From positions 372,001-436,000 of the forward strand of contig MU404056.1 in assembly GCA_022695795.1 (NCBI GenBank): a stretch of 64,000 nt of DNA. Reading direction: 5' to 3'. A program made the position numbers and the translations under genes. The first letter of the stretch is position 1. Each line of letters starts with the position of its first letter. The stretch comes from Biscogniauxia marginata. Its lineage: Eukaryota; Ascomycota; Sordariomycetes; Xylariales; Xylariaceae. Below the pieces are notes generated by a model that was given only the letters and a program-made list of their open reading frames with translations, had not been told where the DNA came from and did no database searches. This document shows, in pieces, positions 1 through 9,988 of this stretch.

Positions 1-153
1 GTGGACTTCGAGGGGCAGAAAAAATATGCGATTGACGATGAATCAAAAAGCTATCGCGGGAAATCCCTGCTAGTCCCACAGCTACAGCTTAAGCCCCGCA
101 ATTTAGCAGAAGCACGGGCTTCAATTGGAAGAACACTGCAACGGCCGGAATAA
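1..153 (+). CDS. 3' end of an unidentified protein-coding gene (partial)
   Basis: Frame 1 is open from the first base to a TAA at 151-153 and encodes 50 residues of ordinary mixed composition, with a basic end containing LKPRNLAEARAS and closing RTLQRPE. There is no start codon, so this would be the C-terminal exon of a gene that begins outside the window. It lies about 200 bp upstream of the mS23 gene on the same strand. I do not recognise the protein. An open run of 50 codons can arise by chance in one of six frames, so the call rests mainly on the coding-like residue mix; an antisense frame at 51-311 is also open and looks less protein-like. Confidence 0.4.
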   Translation: MDFEGQKKYAIDDESKSYRGKSLLVPQLQLKPRNLAEARASIGRTLQRPE

Positions 154-356
154 TCAATTAACCCAAAACTCAATTTCTTAACTACACTATGAGGTAGCAG
201 GTGCAACCCATCCAATTCGATGTTTCCAGTTCCATGAGAGCTCGGAAGATAAAAGTCGTTTCTGCGCCTGCGCATATTCCATTCCCCACCCATACATACC
301 TCACCCCCCATCCTCTCTACGACAGATCGCGACCCCGGCGAGCATAATCATTTGCG

Positions 357-1182
357 ATGGGCGGCCAGCGGCAGATCAGGCCTAGCAAGGTATACCAGAC
401 AGCCACCACCTTGTTGAATCATCGAATACTTCCCAGGGCCAAAGTCCAGGAGCCGGTCTGGTACAACGTTATCGAGTCGATACCGCCCTCTGAAATCCTC
501 ACACGTCCATACCCGCCACAGCACAGAGCGCCCAACCCCAAAGTGCGGAAACCGAGCAAATTATTCCAGCCGCAACAACTGGTATACGAAGAAGACGCAT
601 TGCGCAATGTCTTCTACAGAGACCACCCGTGGGAGCTGGCCAGGCCGAGGATGATCATTGAGATGGACGGCAAAGATGCGCTGAGATATGACTGGTCTAA
701 AGGGCTGCGGCAGCCTGGCCTGCCGCTGTGCGGAGAGTGGTAAGGATTTGGATCATGGCGGTTCTGTGCAGGATACCATGGCTAACGGGCAGCGCAGTGT
801 TGTGCAGCGGCAACTGTGGATGATGCATAACTTTGACAACCTCACACAGGAGCAAGCCTACGACATAGTCAGGCGGGAGTTCTACGCGTTGCGGCAAGAG
901 GAGGAGGTCCAGCAGCGCATAGCCAAGGAGGAGGCGCAGATGGTGGGCGCATACTTCGGCAAGTCATTCTTGCAAGTCGGCATGGAACTGGAGGACAAGC
1001 AGTACGAGCGCTGGAAGAAATGGGCCGCGAAGCAGACAGATGCCATCCGCGCCGAGCAGAATGCAGCGTACACGAGCTTCGGTAGCGACGACGCCGAGGC
1101 CGAAGATGCACCTGTCGACCCGGACCAGGTCGTGGACGAAGGTAGTACGCTGGAGGCAGAGCTCGTGGATACGCCGGTGTAA
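357..1182 (+). CDS. RSM25: Mitochondrial small ribosomal subunit protein mS23 (Rsm25)
   Basis: Structural protein of the mitochondrial 37S ribosomal subunit. Two exons, 357-739 and 798-1182, joined over a 58-bp intron (GTAAGG donor at 740, CTAAC branch point near 783, AG at 796-797), give 255 residues, close to the usual length of the fungal family. The join restores GLRQPGLPLCGE followed by VVQRQLWMMHN, the conserved core of Rsm25, where neither frame alone does. The N-terminus reads MGGQRQIRPSKVYQTATTLL, as in other fungal mS23 proteins; there is no long separate presequence. The second half is charged and helical (AYDIVRREFYALRQEEEVQQR), followed by KSFLQVGMELEDKQYERWKKWA and an acidic tail. 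The ATG at 357 is the first in frame. The gene is convergent with the MIT-domain gene about 200 bp downstream. Confidence 0.9.
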
Positions 1183-1384
1183 GGCTCGCGAAGAGCCGCT
1201 GATATTGATATTTTCAGTGTAGCACCACCGTACAAATCTCATTGGCAGCTACCGCCCAAAACGCCATGATTATGAAGGTGGTTGATATACGTCGCATGAG
1301 GAATGAAATGAAAAACAGGAAATGTCAAAGGCTCGATTTAAGGGGTATCTCGAAATTGGTGCTCTGCGCATTAAAAATAACGGT

Positions 1385-1709
1385 TCATGTTTCTGAGGGT
1401 TGGCCCAATGCGTCATCGAGTTGTTGTATCCGGCGTATATAAGCTATTCGCTGTAGAAAGGGATCGCATTAGTCGGACAACCGTCGCTTTGCAGATATCC
1501 CTGCCACAGGCGTAGTAGAACGAACTTACAACTCGTTCCAGTTTTTCTCGGTCTGCCTCGTTGGTTACTCTCGTAAGAACCTGCTCGAGAAGCTCGCATG
1601 CTTCGAGATAGTACTTGCGTGCACCGCCGTAATATTGGGAGTTGTCGAGCTGGACGGCCGTGCTAGCCTTGGCCAGCGCCGTGGATATTATCGCCTTTTG
1701 AGAAGGCAT
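1385..1709 (-). CDS. Small stand-alone MIT-domain protein
   Basis: Two exons on the minus strand, 1709-1530 and 1450-1385, joined over a 79-bp intron (GTAAGT donor, CTAATG branch point, CTACAG acceptor), encode 81 residues. Without splicing the frame runs into unconserved residues after LERV. With splicing it continues RIAYIRRIQQLDDALG, the third helix expected of an MIT (microtubule interacting and trafficking) domain. The whole protein is one three-helix MIT bundle: ALAKASTAVQLDN, then YYLEACELLEQVL, then DREKLERVRIAYIRRI. MIT domains bind ESCRT-III tails on endosomal membranes in Vps4-like proteins. An in-frame stop lies about ten codons upstream of the ATG at 1709, so no longer N-terminus is likely. 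Family assignment is good; a cellular role for so small a version is inference only. Confidence 0.75.
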
Positions 1710-3022
1710 CGTCTTTGCTTCGGTTCTCGGGAATGGGGATTTTTACTTCTTTTGCTGGACAGCAACAACAGGAGCAATTACATGGTGAAAACCTCCGTTG
1801 AATTTATTATATAAGGTATCATGGTGAGAGGAAACGGGCCGAGGAGATTATCAGACAGCTAGCTAGCTACCTTTGTATCCGCTTTTGCGGCGGCTCCCAT
1901 GCGTTCATGCATAATAGGCCTCTGGTTCCCTTGCACGTATGATACGATGTCCCCCCTCCTCCCTTGACGGAGCTACTAATGAAGGAGCTGTCAAACTGTT
2001 ACAAAATTGTTAGCCCAGTAGTCCGTGCAACGGTTACCGTTGCTATTTTCGTTTCATCCGGTATCCTGCATATTCAACGGCGGAGACAGACAACATCGTA
2101 GGAATGGGGCTACGGAATATATATATATATCTGCGCATCATTAGCCGATCTACGACCCCGTACTCCGTAGACGAGTCTTGGCAGCAGTTATCTTCCTCAC
2201 TCGAGTTTGTGGTCGTTTGTGGTCGTTTGTGGTCGTCCTCCTCTTTGGGCCAATGGGCCGGGACATTGGAGTATCATGTAATAGCCGAAGGAATCTTTAA
2301 GACTCCTTTTATTCTAACAAGCCCACAGAGACCATCGCTTGGGGTCTCACAGCATCGCCCCTATCACCAGGAGAGTTGCAGCTTGCGATGATTGAAGTTA
2401 GTAGAGTTACATAAACGAAGCTACCTAATTCGATGTTTCCGCCGTAACAATTGGCCCCAGCGCCTGTAACCAGCGGGTATACTTATCCGAGGTACCTACG
2501 GTACATGTACATACCCACCTAATTAGGGTACGTACATGAACCACCGTCAATGCTCTACCTAACATCCAATACAAGTTAGGTACCTTCTACTTAGCATTAG
2601 GTATGTACCTAGGTGCTATACTGTATATTGGAAACGGGCTTAGCATCATGTGTTGGTAGAATACATGAACATACATTATATCCAGAAGTATTGAATCCCC
2701 ACATACATGTCAATACACCGTAAGAATGGCTTTTTATGATACAAGCAGATGGCGTGAGTATAGGAGTCTATGACGAAGAGTTCCTTAACCTAGAAATGCT
2801 GCATGTAAGATAATTCTGCGCCGCTGAAGACATCAACTGTTGCAATTCCTCTACACATAAGCTAGAGCTCATCACCAATTCTACTAGCCACCCTACCCCT
2901 ATACGTATGTCTCCATTATACACGTACGATGAATCAAGAGAATCAAGAGAATCAAAATAGTTCAGGGCAAGCAAAAAAAGAAAGAAAAACCCCCTCAATC
3001 GGTGTACTTTCAGAACGGCAAG
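1710..3022. other. Intergenic, divergent promoter region
   Basis: About 1.3 kb between the divergently transcribed MIT and Nudix genes; it must hold both promoters. I see no convincing gene. It contains a short AT dinucleotide run (2117-2131), three tandem copies of GTTTGTGGTC (about 2208-2237), and a cluster of TAGGTACCTA-like palindromes (2489-2616). Confidence 0.6.
2489..2616. repeat. Cluster of TAGGTACCTA-type short palindromes
   Basis: Several overlapping GGTACCTA, GTACATGTAC and TACCTAGGT elements lie close together. Similar clusters occur only between genes elsewhere in the window (6886-6940, 7200-7351, 10359-10500, 12898-12941, 31541-31570, 62192-62249). Each element is self-complementary and could form a small hairpin. 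Origin unknown. Confidence 0.6.
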
Positions 3023-3577
3023 ATGTCTGGTGACTCCAGTAGGGGATCGTTTCTCTCAATAATACAGTCCTGTGATAAGTGAGTCTCCTATCGCCGCCTA
3101 CCCCCAAACAATATCAAGAATGGAGTTCCCCCAACTTCTCTAACGCAAAATTTCCCCCACACAGCTTCCCGTATGACGCCGCGACCGAGGAGTCGTACTA
3201 CAAGCTCTTCCTGCCCGGCGACGACCAGCCGCACGGGTACCTCCTCCGGGAGACCGTCCGCAAGATGCCCTGGACGCCGCTCTTCCGCGTGGCCCGCGCG
3301 CCGCCGCGGTCCCGCAGCGTCAGCGTGCTGGACTCCTCGCGCGGCGCCGACACCGCGGCGGCCGTCACCGCCGCCCTCGCCGAGCTCGTGAGCCTCTGCG
3401 TCGCGGGGGACCTCTTCCACGTCCTCGCGGGCCGGCACAGCGAGCCCGTCGCCCTCGCGAGCGCCCTCTACCCCGTGCAGGTGGAGCGCTTCGCCTCGGC
3501 GCTCCTCGGGGTCACGCTGCGCGGCGCGCACCTCGTCGCCTACACCCGCTCTCCTTCTTCTTCTTCTTCTTCCGACA

Positions 3578-3609
<32 letters not shown>

Positions 3610-4139
3610 GATGAGGACACGAAGCTCTGGATCGCGCGCCGCGCCGCACACCTGTACACCTACCCGGGCCGGCTCGACGCCACGGTGGCGGGGGGGCATC
3701 AAGGCGGGGACGACGCCGCTGGAGACGCTCGTGGCGGAGGCGTCGGAGGAGGCCTCGCCCGCGGGGCCGCTGGTGCGGTCGCGGGCGCGGTCCGCGGGCG
3801 CGCTGACCTACGTCGGCGCGACGGGGGGGCGAGGGGTTCCCGGGGGGGAGCCCGGGCTCGCGGTCCCGAACGTGGTGTACGTGTACGACGCGGAGCTGCC
3901 GGCGGGCGTGGAGCCGCGGCCGCGCGACGACGAGGTCGCGGGGTTCGCCCTCATGCGCGTGCGCGAGGTGCGCGGGAGGCTGCTGGCCGGCGAGTTTCAA
4001 GCCCGACGCCGGCGCCGTGCTCGTCGACTTCCTCGTCCGCCACGGCTTCGTGACCGCCGAGGACGAGGAGCATTTCGTCGAGATCAACATGCGGCTGCAT
4101 CGCCGGCTGCCGTTTAGGACGGCGGTGCCGGTTAGCTAG
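3023..4139 (+). CDS. Nudix hydrolase, DUF4743/TPK-related type, interrupted by two apparent single-base frameshifts
   Basis: Exon 1 is 3023-3078 and exon 2 begins at 3165, over an 86-bp intron (GTGAGT, CTAAC at 3140-3144, CACAG). Splicing creates SCDNFPYD, the conserved start of the DUF4743 domain found before the Nudix fold in proteins once called thiamine pyrophosphokinase-related. The reading frame then breaks twice: one extra G in the seven-G run at 3690-3696, and one extra T in TTT at 3995-3997. Dropping these bases restores family sequence: TVAGGIKAG, PLETLVAEASEEASPAG, VQYVYD-like NVVYVYDAELPAG, GEFKPDAG, and an end at TAG 4137-4139. The Nudix box keeps its glutamates but has Ala where family members have Arg (VAEASEEA). 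A run of Ser then Asp/Glu (about 3553-3620) sits before the Nudix fold. The stretch is strikingly GC-rich. The indels may be sequencing errors in homopolymers or a recent pseudogene; other codons look conserved, so I favour error. Confidence 0.75.
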
Positions 4140-4875
4140 TTGAACTAAGGCGGGGTTGGGGGGGGGGGCGTACATGTAATGATCTGAGAACGTGGCTAGA
4201 CGTGTCGAAATGAAAAGTATATCTGGCGGTCTTGCCTGGAGGGGAGGAATACAGAGCCTGGCTGAGGCATCTTGCTTATTAGAATCCTAGGAGGGTGTTC
4301 GCAATAGATCAGGTGTACATTTCGCTACGAACATATATCCCAAGCCTCTGATGAATAGAATTACCAGAATAATGTCTACTCTTCTTTTTGGTCACTCTAT
4401 CATTGCTCAGCGGTTACGCTTGGGGTTTGTGCTCTGAATCTCTTAGTAGGCAATGATGATTCGTCTTGACCTGGATATGATCTCACAGGCTAGGCTGAAG
4501 GTTCTTCAGCTCAATTCAAGATCAGACATTTTATCAGACAGTCACCCTCGTTTAAATAACTGGGAAAGTCATTCGTGTATTGACGATCAAAAGAAGAAAA
4601 ACGCCGCATCTCAAATTCCCTGATTCATTCCTCGCCTCTATGTCCCCTAAGGGAAGCATAGTTTTTGCTGTCAAGATATGGGTTTTTTTTTTGTGTTTTC
4701 TGTTTTCTTTCCCCCCTTTCTGACCATTGCCATGGAATCCCTTCGTAGTTCCTCATACCCTGTCCTAGCAAGTTATCTTCTCCTTCACCGATGATCCTCC
4801 GGCTTTGCCATACCTCCTTATCCCCATTTCATGTTGACAGTGCGGGGTTGTTGTGGTGGCTATGGTGTATTCCTT
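4140..4875. other. Intergenic, between convergent genes
   Basis: About 740 bp holding the 3' ends of the Nudix and ALG14 transcripts. It contains a nine-G run near 4159 and T-rich tracts near 4682-4710. No gene seen. Confidence 0.6.
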
Positions 4876-5931
4876 CTAATCTTCGGGCTCGAGAGGGATG
4901 TCGAGGTTCACCGGCATAGCTGGCAGGTTCCCGGCGAAGATTCCCCATCGCTCGGCCAAGAAGCGGGACTGGACGATAAATAGGTCAGCGAGCATGCAAC
5001 GGTTAATCAGCTTGCCTGTAAGGCTCAACGACTTGACACGCGCCCAGCTCTCGACATAGATGGCCTTCATGTGACTTCGAGGAACGACGGGAAGGATTTT
5101 CAACACGCGTGCCGCCAGGAGGAAAAGGAATCCGGTGCCAGGGCCGTTAGTGACAATCACGCCGGGGAATCGGAACGCGGGGTCAAACCGGGGAAAGGGA
5201 GGTGTAATTAGGATAGAGAAGATGCTGTGAATGCTCATAAGTGCGCTAAACGGGGTCGTGAGCCAACTTTGGTGGACAGCACGAGCCCGTTTGAAACACA
5301 GGATGTCAAACGAGCCACTCTCAAAGTTTTGCTTCGAGAACCGCCGTAGAAGACGACGCTCGAAAGCCATGACTCTGTGATAACTGTTTTCATCGTCTCT
5401 ACCAATGACCCATCGTCGATGAGCGGATTTTTCGGGTCGAATGCTCCGTTCAATCATTTGAATCATCTCAGCAGTATGACCGCCAGACCCGCAAACTATC
5501 AGCACGTAATGCGGGACCACCTTTGAACGTACCATTGCATTGTTGCCTCCAAGCAGTAGGTAGCTTGCGAGGACGACAAAGGCCATGGCAACGACGCGGC
5601 CCGGGGAAATGCCATTGGCGGCGGCAAGAGTGAATACGGCGAGCCCGCAGAATACCACGGTACCGATGATGACAAGAAGGGGGAGCAGAACGCTAAGCGT
5701 TGCGTTGAGGAGGCCTGGAATGGCACGATCGCGGTTGGTATCCATGGCTTCGATGCAGGATTGATGTAGTTGGTTGATCTCTTTGCAGGTATGCTGCTCT
5801 TCCTTGGTGTTTGAGGTGTTGTTATTCGGAGTCTGGAGTGGTATGTCTGAGGAAAGAGGTGGGTTTGGAGATGGGCAGGAAGGTTGAGAGAATCCAGAAG
5901 ATCCATCTGCGTAATTCTTGCTGGGTGCCAT
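4876..5931 (-). CDS. ALG14: ALG14, membrane subunit of UDP-GlcNAc:dolichyl-PP-GlcNAc transferase
   Basis: Single-exon gene, 351 residues. Alg14 anchors the catalytic Alg13 at the ER membrane, and together they add the second GlcNAc to dolichol-PP-GlcNAc in N-glycan assembly. Family marks are VLIVCGSGGHTAEMI, the donor-side glycine-rich loop (about residues 143-157), then WVIGRDDENSYH, VIVTNGPGTGF, IYVESWARVKSLSLTGKL and ADLFIVQ. Two hydrophobic segments (about residues 74-125) precede the catalytic fold; most Alg14 proteins have one. The first 62 residues are polar, Pro/Ser/Asn-rich and unlike the family, whose members are usually 200-250 residues. A second ATG at 5745-5743 (MDTNRDRAIPG) would give a more typical 289-residue form. 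The assignment is firm; the start is uncertain. Confidence 0.9.
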   Translation of the reverse strand: MAPSKNYADGSSGFSQPSCPSPNPPLSSDIPLQTPNNNTSNTKEEQHTCKEINQLHQSCIEAMDTNRDRAIPGLLNATLSVLLPLLVIIGTVVFCGLAVFTLAAANGISPGRVVAMAFVVLASYLLLGGNNAMVRSKVVPHYVLIVCGSGGHTAEMIQMIERSIRPEKSAHRRWVIGRDDENSYHRVMAFERRLLRRFSKQNFESGSFDILCFKRARAVHQSWLTTPFSALMSIHSIFSILITPPFPRFDPAFRFPGVIVTNGPGTGFLFLLAARVLKILPVVPRSHMKAIYVESWARVKSLSLTGKLINRCMLADLFIVQSRFLAERWGIFAGNLPAMPVNLDIPLEPED

Positions 5932-7677
5932 ATTTATATTTCCTTTTCGTGATCAGGTGATGTACTGTTTATCCACGAAATATTATGAGTCGCCGACTGG
6001 ATCTTTATGATTGGCCTTGACCAAAGTAGATGGCACTCGGCATCAGTACTGAAGTGATTGCCGAGAAATCATCCACACTGAGAAACAGTACACTTCGTGT
6101 CTGCCGATACCAAACTCTTAGTTGCATAGTATAAGCATCAGTCCTAGGCCTTGACCCTAAAGCTGAAGGTAAGACTCCCGAGGAGTGTGTTGCGTATCTG
6201 TATTCGAAGGTGTCTGTGTGACTATGTGTGTCTCTTGGAATGTTTCCAGATAAGTTGACTGGAACTCCAGTATATCCGAAGACACTGGCCAGATAGATCA
6301 AGCTTCTTTCTCATCTAGGAGTTAGGGAAATTCCCAAATACTCGATGAAGACTGGGACTCCAATGTTCATGAGCGATACAGGCTTTTATTTATTGCCTTG
6401 AATGCTTTATCAGGCCAGGAGCTGTCTCTGCTCATTCCTAATTCAAGCTGTCAGCATGGTCACAATGGTACTTAAGAAATCGCCGACACTGACGGCAGCA
6501 CTGACGATAGTACATCGCACGATGTTTGCTTGTAGTTCAATAGAAAGAACAAACAAATATAGTATGAGCCAGGTCACATTCCATCGCGGCTTGACGTGGC
6601 CAGGAGATGTGTACCTGAGTCGGCATGAGGCAAAGAAAGAGAACCTTTGCGGTGCATGTCATGTGTCTGTGAAAAGGTGCACACTTGGCCCTTGGACAGT
6701 GGTGGATAGGTGTGTTGCTACAGACACAAGGGGAAAAAAAAACAAAGGGCAAGGTGGTGGTATGTTTTAGAGAGGAGGGGGACACATGGCAGAGGTACTT
6801 TGGGGGATAAGGGGAGCACTAACATAGAACCTTCGGCTTCGATAGGTCTCTTTATGAGGCCCGTCGCCTTGTATTGTATTTCATATACCTAAGGTACAGA
6901 ATCCTATAGGTATGGTCTTAGGTACCTAGTAGGTACCTGATTGCCATTGAGCCTCAGACTGGAGACGACTAATTATTAGAAGGGAGCAAAGGAGTGGTTA
7001 AAGACATGGGAATATTTGACCAACCTTGCTTAAGAGACCTCTAGTCTAGGCCGTTCTTTAGGTACTGCTTTTTCAAGCAAAAATATAATGTATCGTAATG
7101 AGGGTTCAGGTTGTACTTCTTCTTGTAGTTGCTAGCTTTCGTCAGCGACTTCATCCCATTGACGCCGACTTCTAGGTAGTATGGGAGTAAACCTACAGTT
7201 GAGGTATATGTATATAAGTACCTAGGTACACGTAAGGTTACCTTGCATTGTGTAGGTACATGTAGGTATGTACCTATGTAGATGTATTGTAGTCAAGGAG
7301 ACCGGGACAATGTTACCTAGGAGGTAGTGTAGGATACCTACCTAAATATACCTTATTGCATAGAAAGTGGGTCATCTCGCATGGAAACTCGGTACAGTAA
7401 TCCATCGGGTCAAGGCTGTTCCTTATCGATTATGCAGACCTCACTGACTTATCGCTGTGGAAACTGCGCCGGGTGATCAGGTAGATAAACCCCCCTGCGG
7501 CTATTAAGACCCTGGGGAAATTTCCTGACCACCCGGCAGAACTCGCGTCTTGTGCGCCTGAAAGCTCATCAACATCATCGACAGCTTCGAGCATTATTCG
7601 AGGAAATTTCCCATTGACACGCGCACTCTCTGCTCATTGTGATTTTCCCTTTTATTTCAGGTTCGGTCTCGGGAATC
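5932..7677. other. Intergenic, divergent promoter region
   Basis: About 1.75 kb between ALG14 (minus) and the Ima1-like gene (plus). Open frames at 6005-6301 (minus) and 6402-6770 (plus) have no recognisable domains or coding bias. Two clusters of TAGGTACCTA palindromes lie at 6886-6940 and 7200-7351. A TTTATTTCAG acceptor-like sequence ends at 7660, just before the ATG of the next gene, and could close an intron in its 5' leader. Confidence 0.55.
7200..7351. repeat. Cluster of TAGGTACCTA-type short palindromes
   Basis: Repeated TACCTAGGTA, TAGGTACATG and TAGGTATGTACCTA elements within 150 bp, the densest cluster in the window. It lies about 330 bp upstream of the Ima1-like start codon. Same sequence family as the clusters at 2489-2616 and 12898-12941. 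Confidence 0.6.
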
Positions 7678-9988
7678 ATGGGGGCTTTGCGGTCCAGGGG
7701 GATATTGAGATGCTTCTATTGTGGACGAAAGTCCAGCCTGCGTTTCGAAGGTCAGAAGTCATTTGAATGCTCCATTTGCGACGCGACAAATTGGCTCGAC
7801 GAGGTGAGTTGCGCACTTGGTGTTTCTGTTGATACCTAATCTTGGCTTCGCAGAGCTGATGAAACTTCAGAATGGAGAGATTACCGATCCCCCTTCCACA
7901 TCACCCTCTATCGAGCGCGACTACGTTCGATATGCCATACCGCGAGCATCCTCGGTGCTTCGGTCCCCGTCCCCATCATTACCCCCAGATGGGCCATACT
8001 TCGAAGACCCCGTGTTCTGTTCAACATGTCTCCGAAACCAGCACATGCTTACTAGTTCCCTTGCACAATTCGAGTGGCCAGATAATCCGACCAGTGCCGA
8101 GTATGCTGCGCGCGAGCGCAAGTACTGGGCGCTTCGGAAAGACCTCGAGAATAGATATCCCCAGATGTGCGCAGAGTGTGAACCTAAGGTTGAGAGAAAG
8201 CTCCACGATGCCAGCTATACAGCGCAAACCGACCATCTCAGGCGAATGATGGATCGTACGCGATCACGGCGCCGAGATGTTAAGAGGCGAGGTATTCTAG
8301 ATGCTGTCGACGTTGTGGGCAAATGGAGTTGGCACCTCGGTTTTTCCCTCCAGTTTCTGTGGCACATAATCGTTATTGTATCGCTCTTTGTCGAACACTA
8401 TGCTACCAGTGAAGACGCCTCGCGGTTCGGATCGATATTGATATATTGTTATCGGATCAGTCTCGGTAGATTACCAGATCCAGATCGACTTATAACATGG
8501 GCAATCAACTTGGGAATGTGCTCATTCCCCTGGAACCCACGGTTTAAGCAGACAATTCGAGGATTTACGACGCATATTCTGGGCTTCAGGCAATGGTATT
8601 CATATCAGCTAGTGATACTCCTAATCCGAGCTATCTGTCTCTTGATCGCGCAATATAGCAGGTCGCAGGGATTACCAGCATTGCCGCAACTCAGCGCGCA
8701 ACTCGTGATAGCATTTCTGATGGTTTACGTGAGTAGTATACGAGTTTGACTAGACAAGACTATTTGCTAAGTGGCATTCTAGGTTTACCGAGTAGCGGCA
8801 AGCTCCATTCACACAGACATGACCCCCCTATTTCGACCAAGAACGAAGGCAACTCGCACGCAAAAGTCTCCCGTAAGACCAATTGTGCACAAGAATCCGA
8901 ACGACCTTGGAAGTGTGCTCGACGACATCTTGCACTCGCCCTCAAATCCTTCGAGTCAGGCCGAAAACCAGTCCTTCTCAGAAGCATATTCCCAGACAGG
9001 TGTCGCAACCAACGAGTCACGAAATAGTTCATTCGGCACCAATCTAAAGATCCACTCGCCTGAATCTAGCTTTGGGTCTCTACAACTAGCTGATAAGGGC
9101 TTTGTTAGACAACTGGAGCCTCAAGCAACACATTACGAAGAAGAGATGGACTGGTCGCCATCTGCCTCGCAACATCGGGCGTTCAGCTCTTATAATCCCT
9201 ATAAGATCAAGAACACCAACCCTCGCTTTAGCGATGCACCCATCGAGCCTAAATCAGGACCGATCTGGTACAAAGTCCCTCCAGCACCAACAAATCCGGC
9301 GCAGAGGCTGCGTAACCCTCCGATGCGGCCAATTATTAGGGAAAGTCCGAGAGAGAAGAAAGAAAACTTTTTCCAAACGAACGCCAGGGGACCCGTGGAT
9401 GTTGGGTTGTCAAGCCAAGCAAACTCCTCAGATATCAACTTTGCACCGCCCAAGTTTTACGCGCCGGAGCCGCAGGACGATCCTCGAGACAGCCTGTCTA
9501 ACATGTTCGCCAGTTCATTTAGTATAAGTCCAGATCCTGATGAAGAAGCGGCGCGGCATGCAAGGTCGGCCAACCGGAGCGCTTTCGAATTTAGGCCTAA
9601 TCGCAACACGACTTCAACACAAAATCACAGCATCACACGAATCGCAGAACTTGTCGTGCTTTTCGGCGCATTGGGCGCATGGATTTTTGCTCTAGACACG
9701 AGGGAACACTACGGACCCACTGTAGCTCTAGCCTCCGTATGCGCCTGTCTGATCGTCTCGATCCGGCTCGCGGCTGATCTCGAGGTTGATGCTCAGATTC
9801 GAGGAGGCCAGCGACCATCGGTATTTGCTCCATCGTTGGTGAATCTAGGATTGGCGCAGGTGATTGCTGCCCTACTTCTCATGTGGAATGTGTGGTCTGG
9901 TAGTGCCACGGGTGTTTCGTACGGCGCATACGGAAATGCATTGTTTGGAGGCATGATTATCCACCAGATGTGGCACATATTTGTATAG
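7678..9988 (+). CDS. Ima1/Samp1-family inner nuclear membrane protein
   Basis: Three exons, 7678-7803, 7871-8728 and 8783-9988 (introns of 67 and 54 bp, GTGAGT donors), encode 729 residues. Ima1 (fission yeast) and Samp1/NET5 (animals) sit in the inner nuclear membrane and help link chromatin to the envelope and cytoskeleton. The N-terminus carries the Ima1_N domain with paired cysteines: CFYC (12-15), CSIC (31-34), then FCSTC and MCAEC further on, likely zinc sites. The first splice rebuilds NWLDE-NGEITDPP, the diagnostic junction. Hydrophobic segments follow, including HLGFSLQFLWHIIVIVSLF, LVILLIRAICLLIAQ and LVIAFLMVYVYRV. Next is a long polar, Ser/Pro-rich linker (about residues 350-590), then three more membrane spans near the C-terminus. 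Upstream readings begin with GTG, so the ATG at 7678 is the start. Confidence 0.85.

Noticed and set aside
51..311. 86-codon minus-strand frame at the left edge
   Set aside because: No domain, and it overlaps the more protein-like plus-strand frame ending at 153.
3088..3702. 204-codon minus-strand open frame
   Set aside because: It is antisense to the Nudix gene; long open frames on both strands are expected in such GC-rich DNA, and the peptide is low-complexity (Val/Gly/Arg runs).
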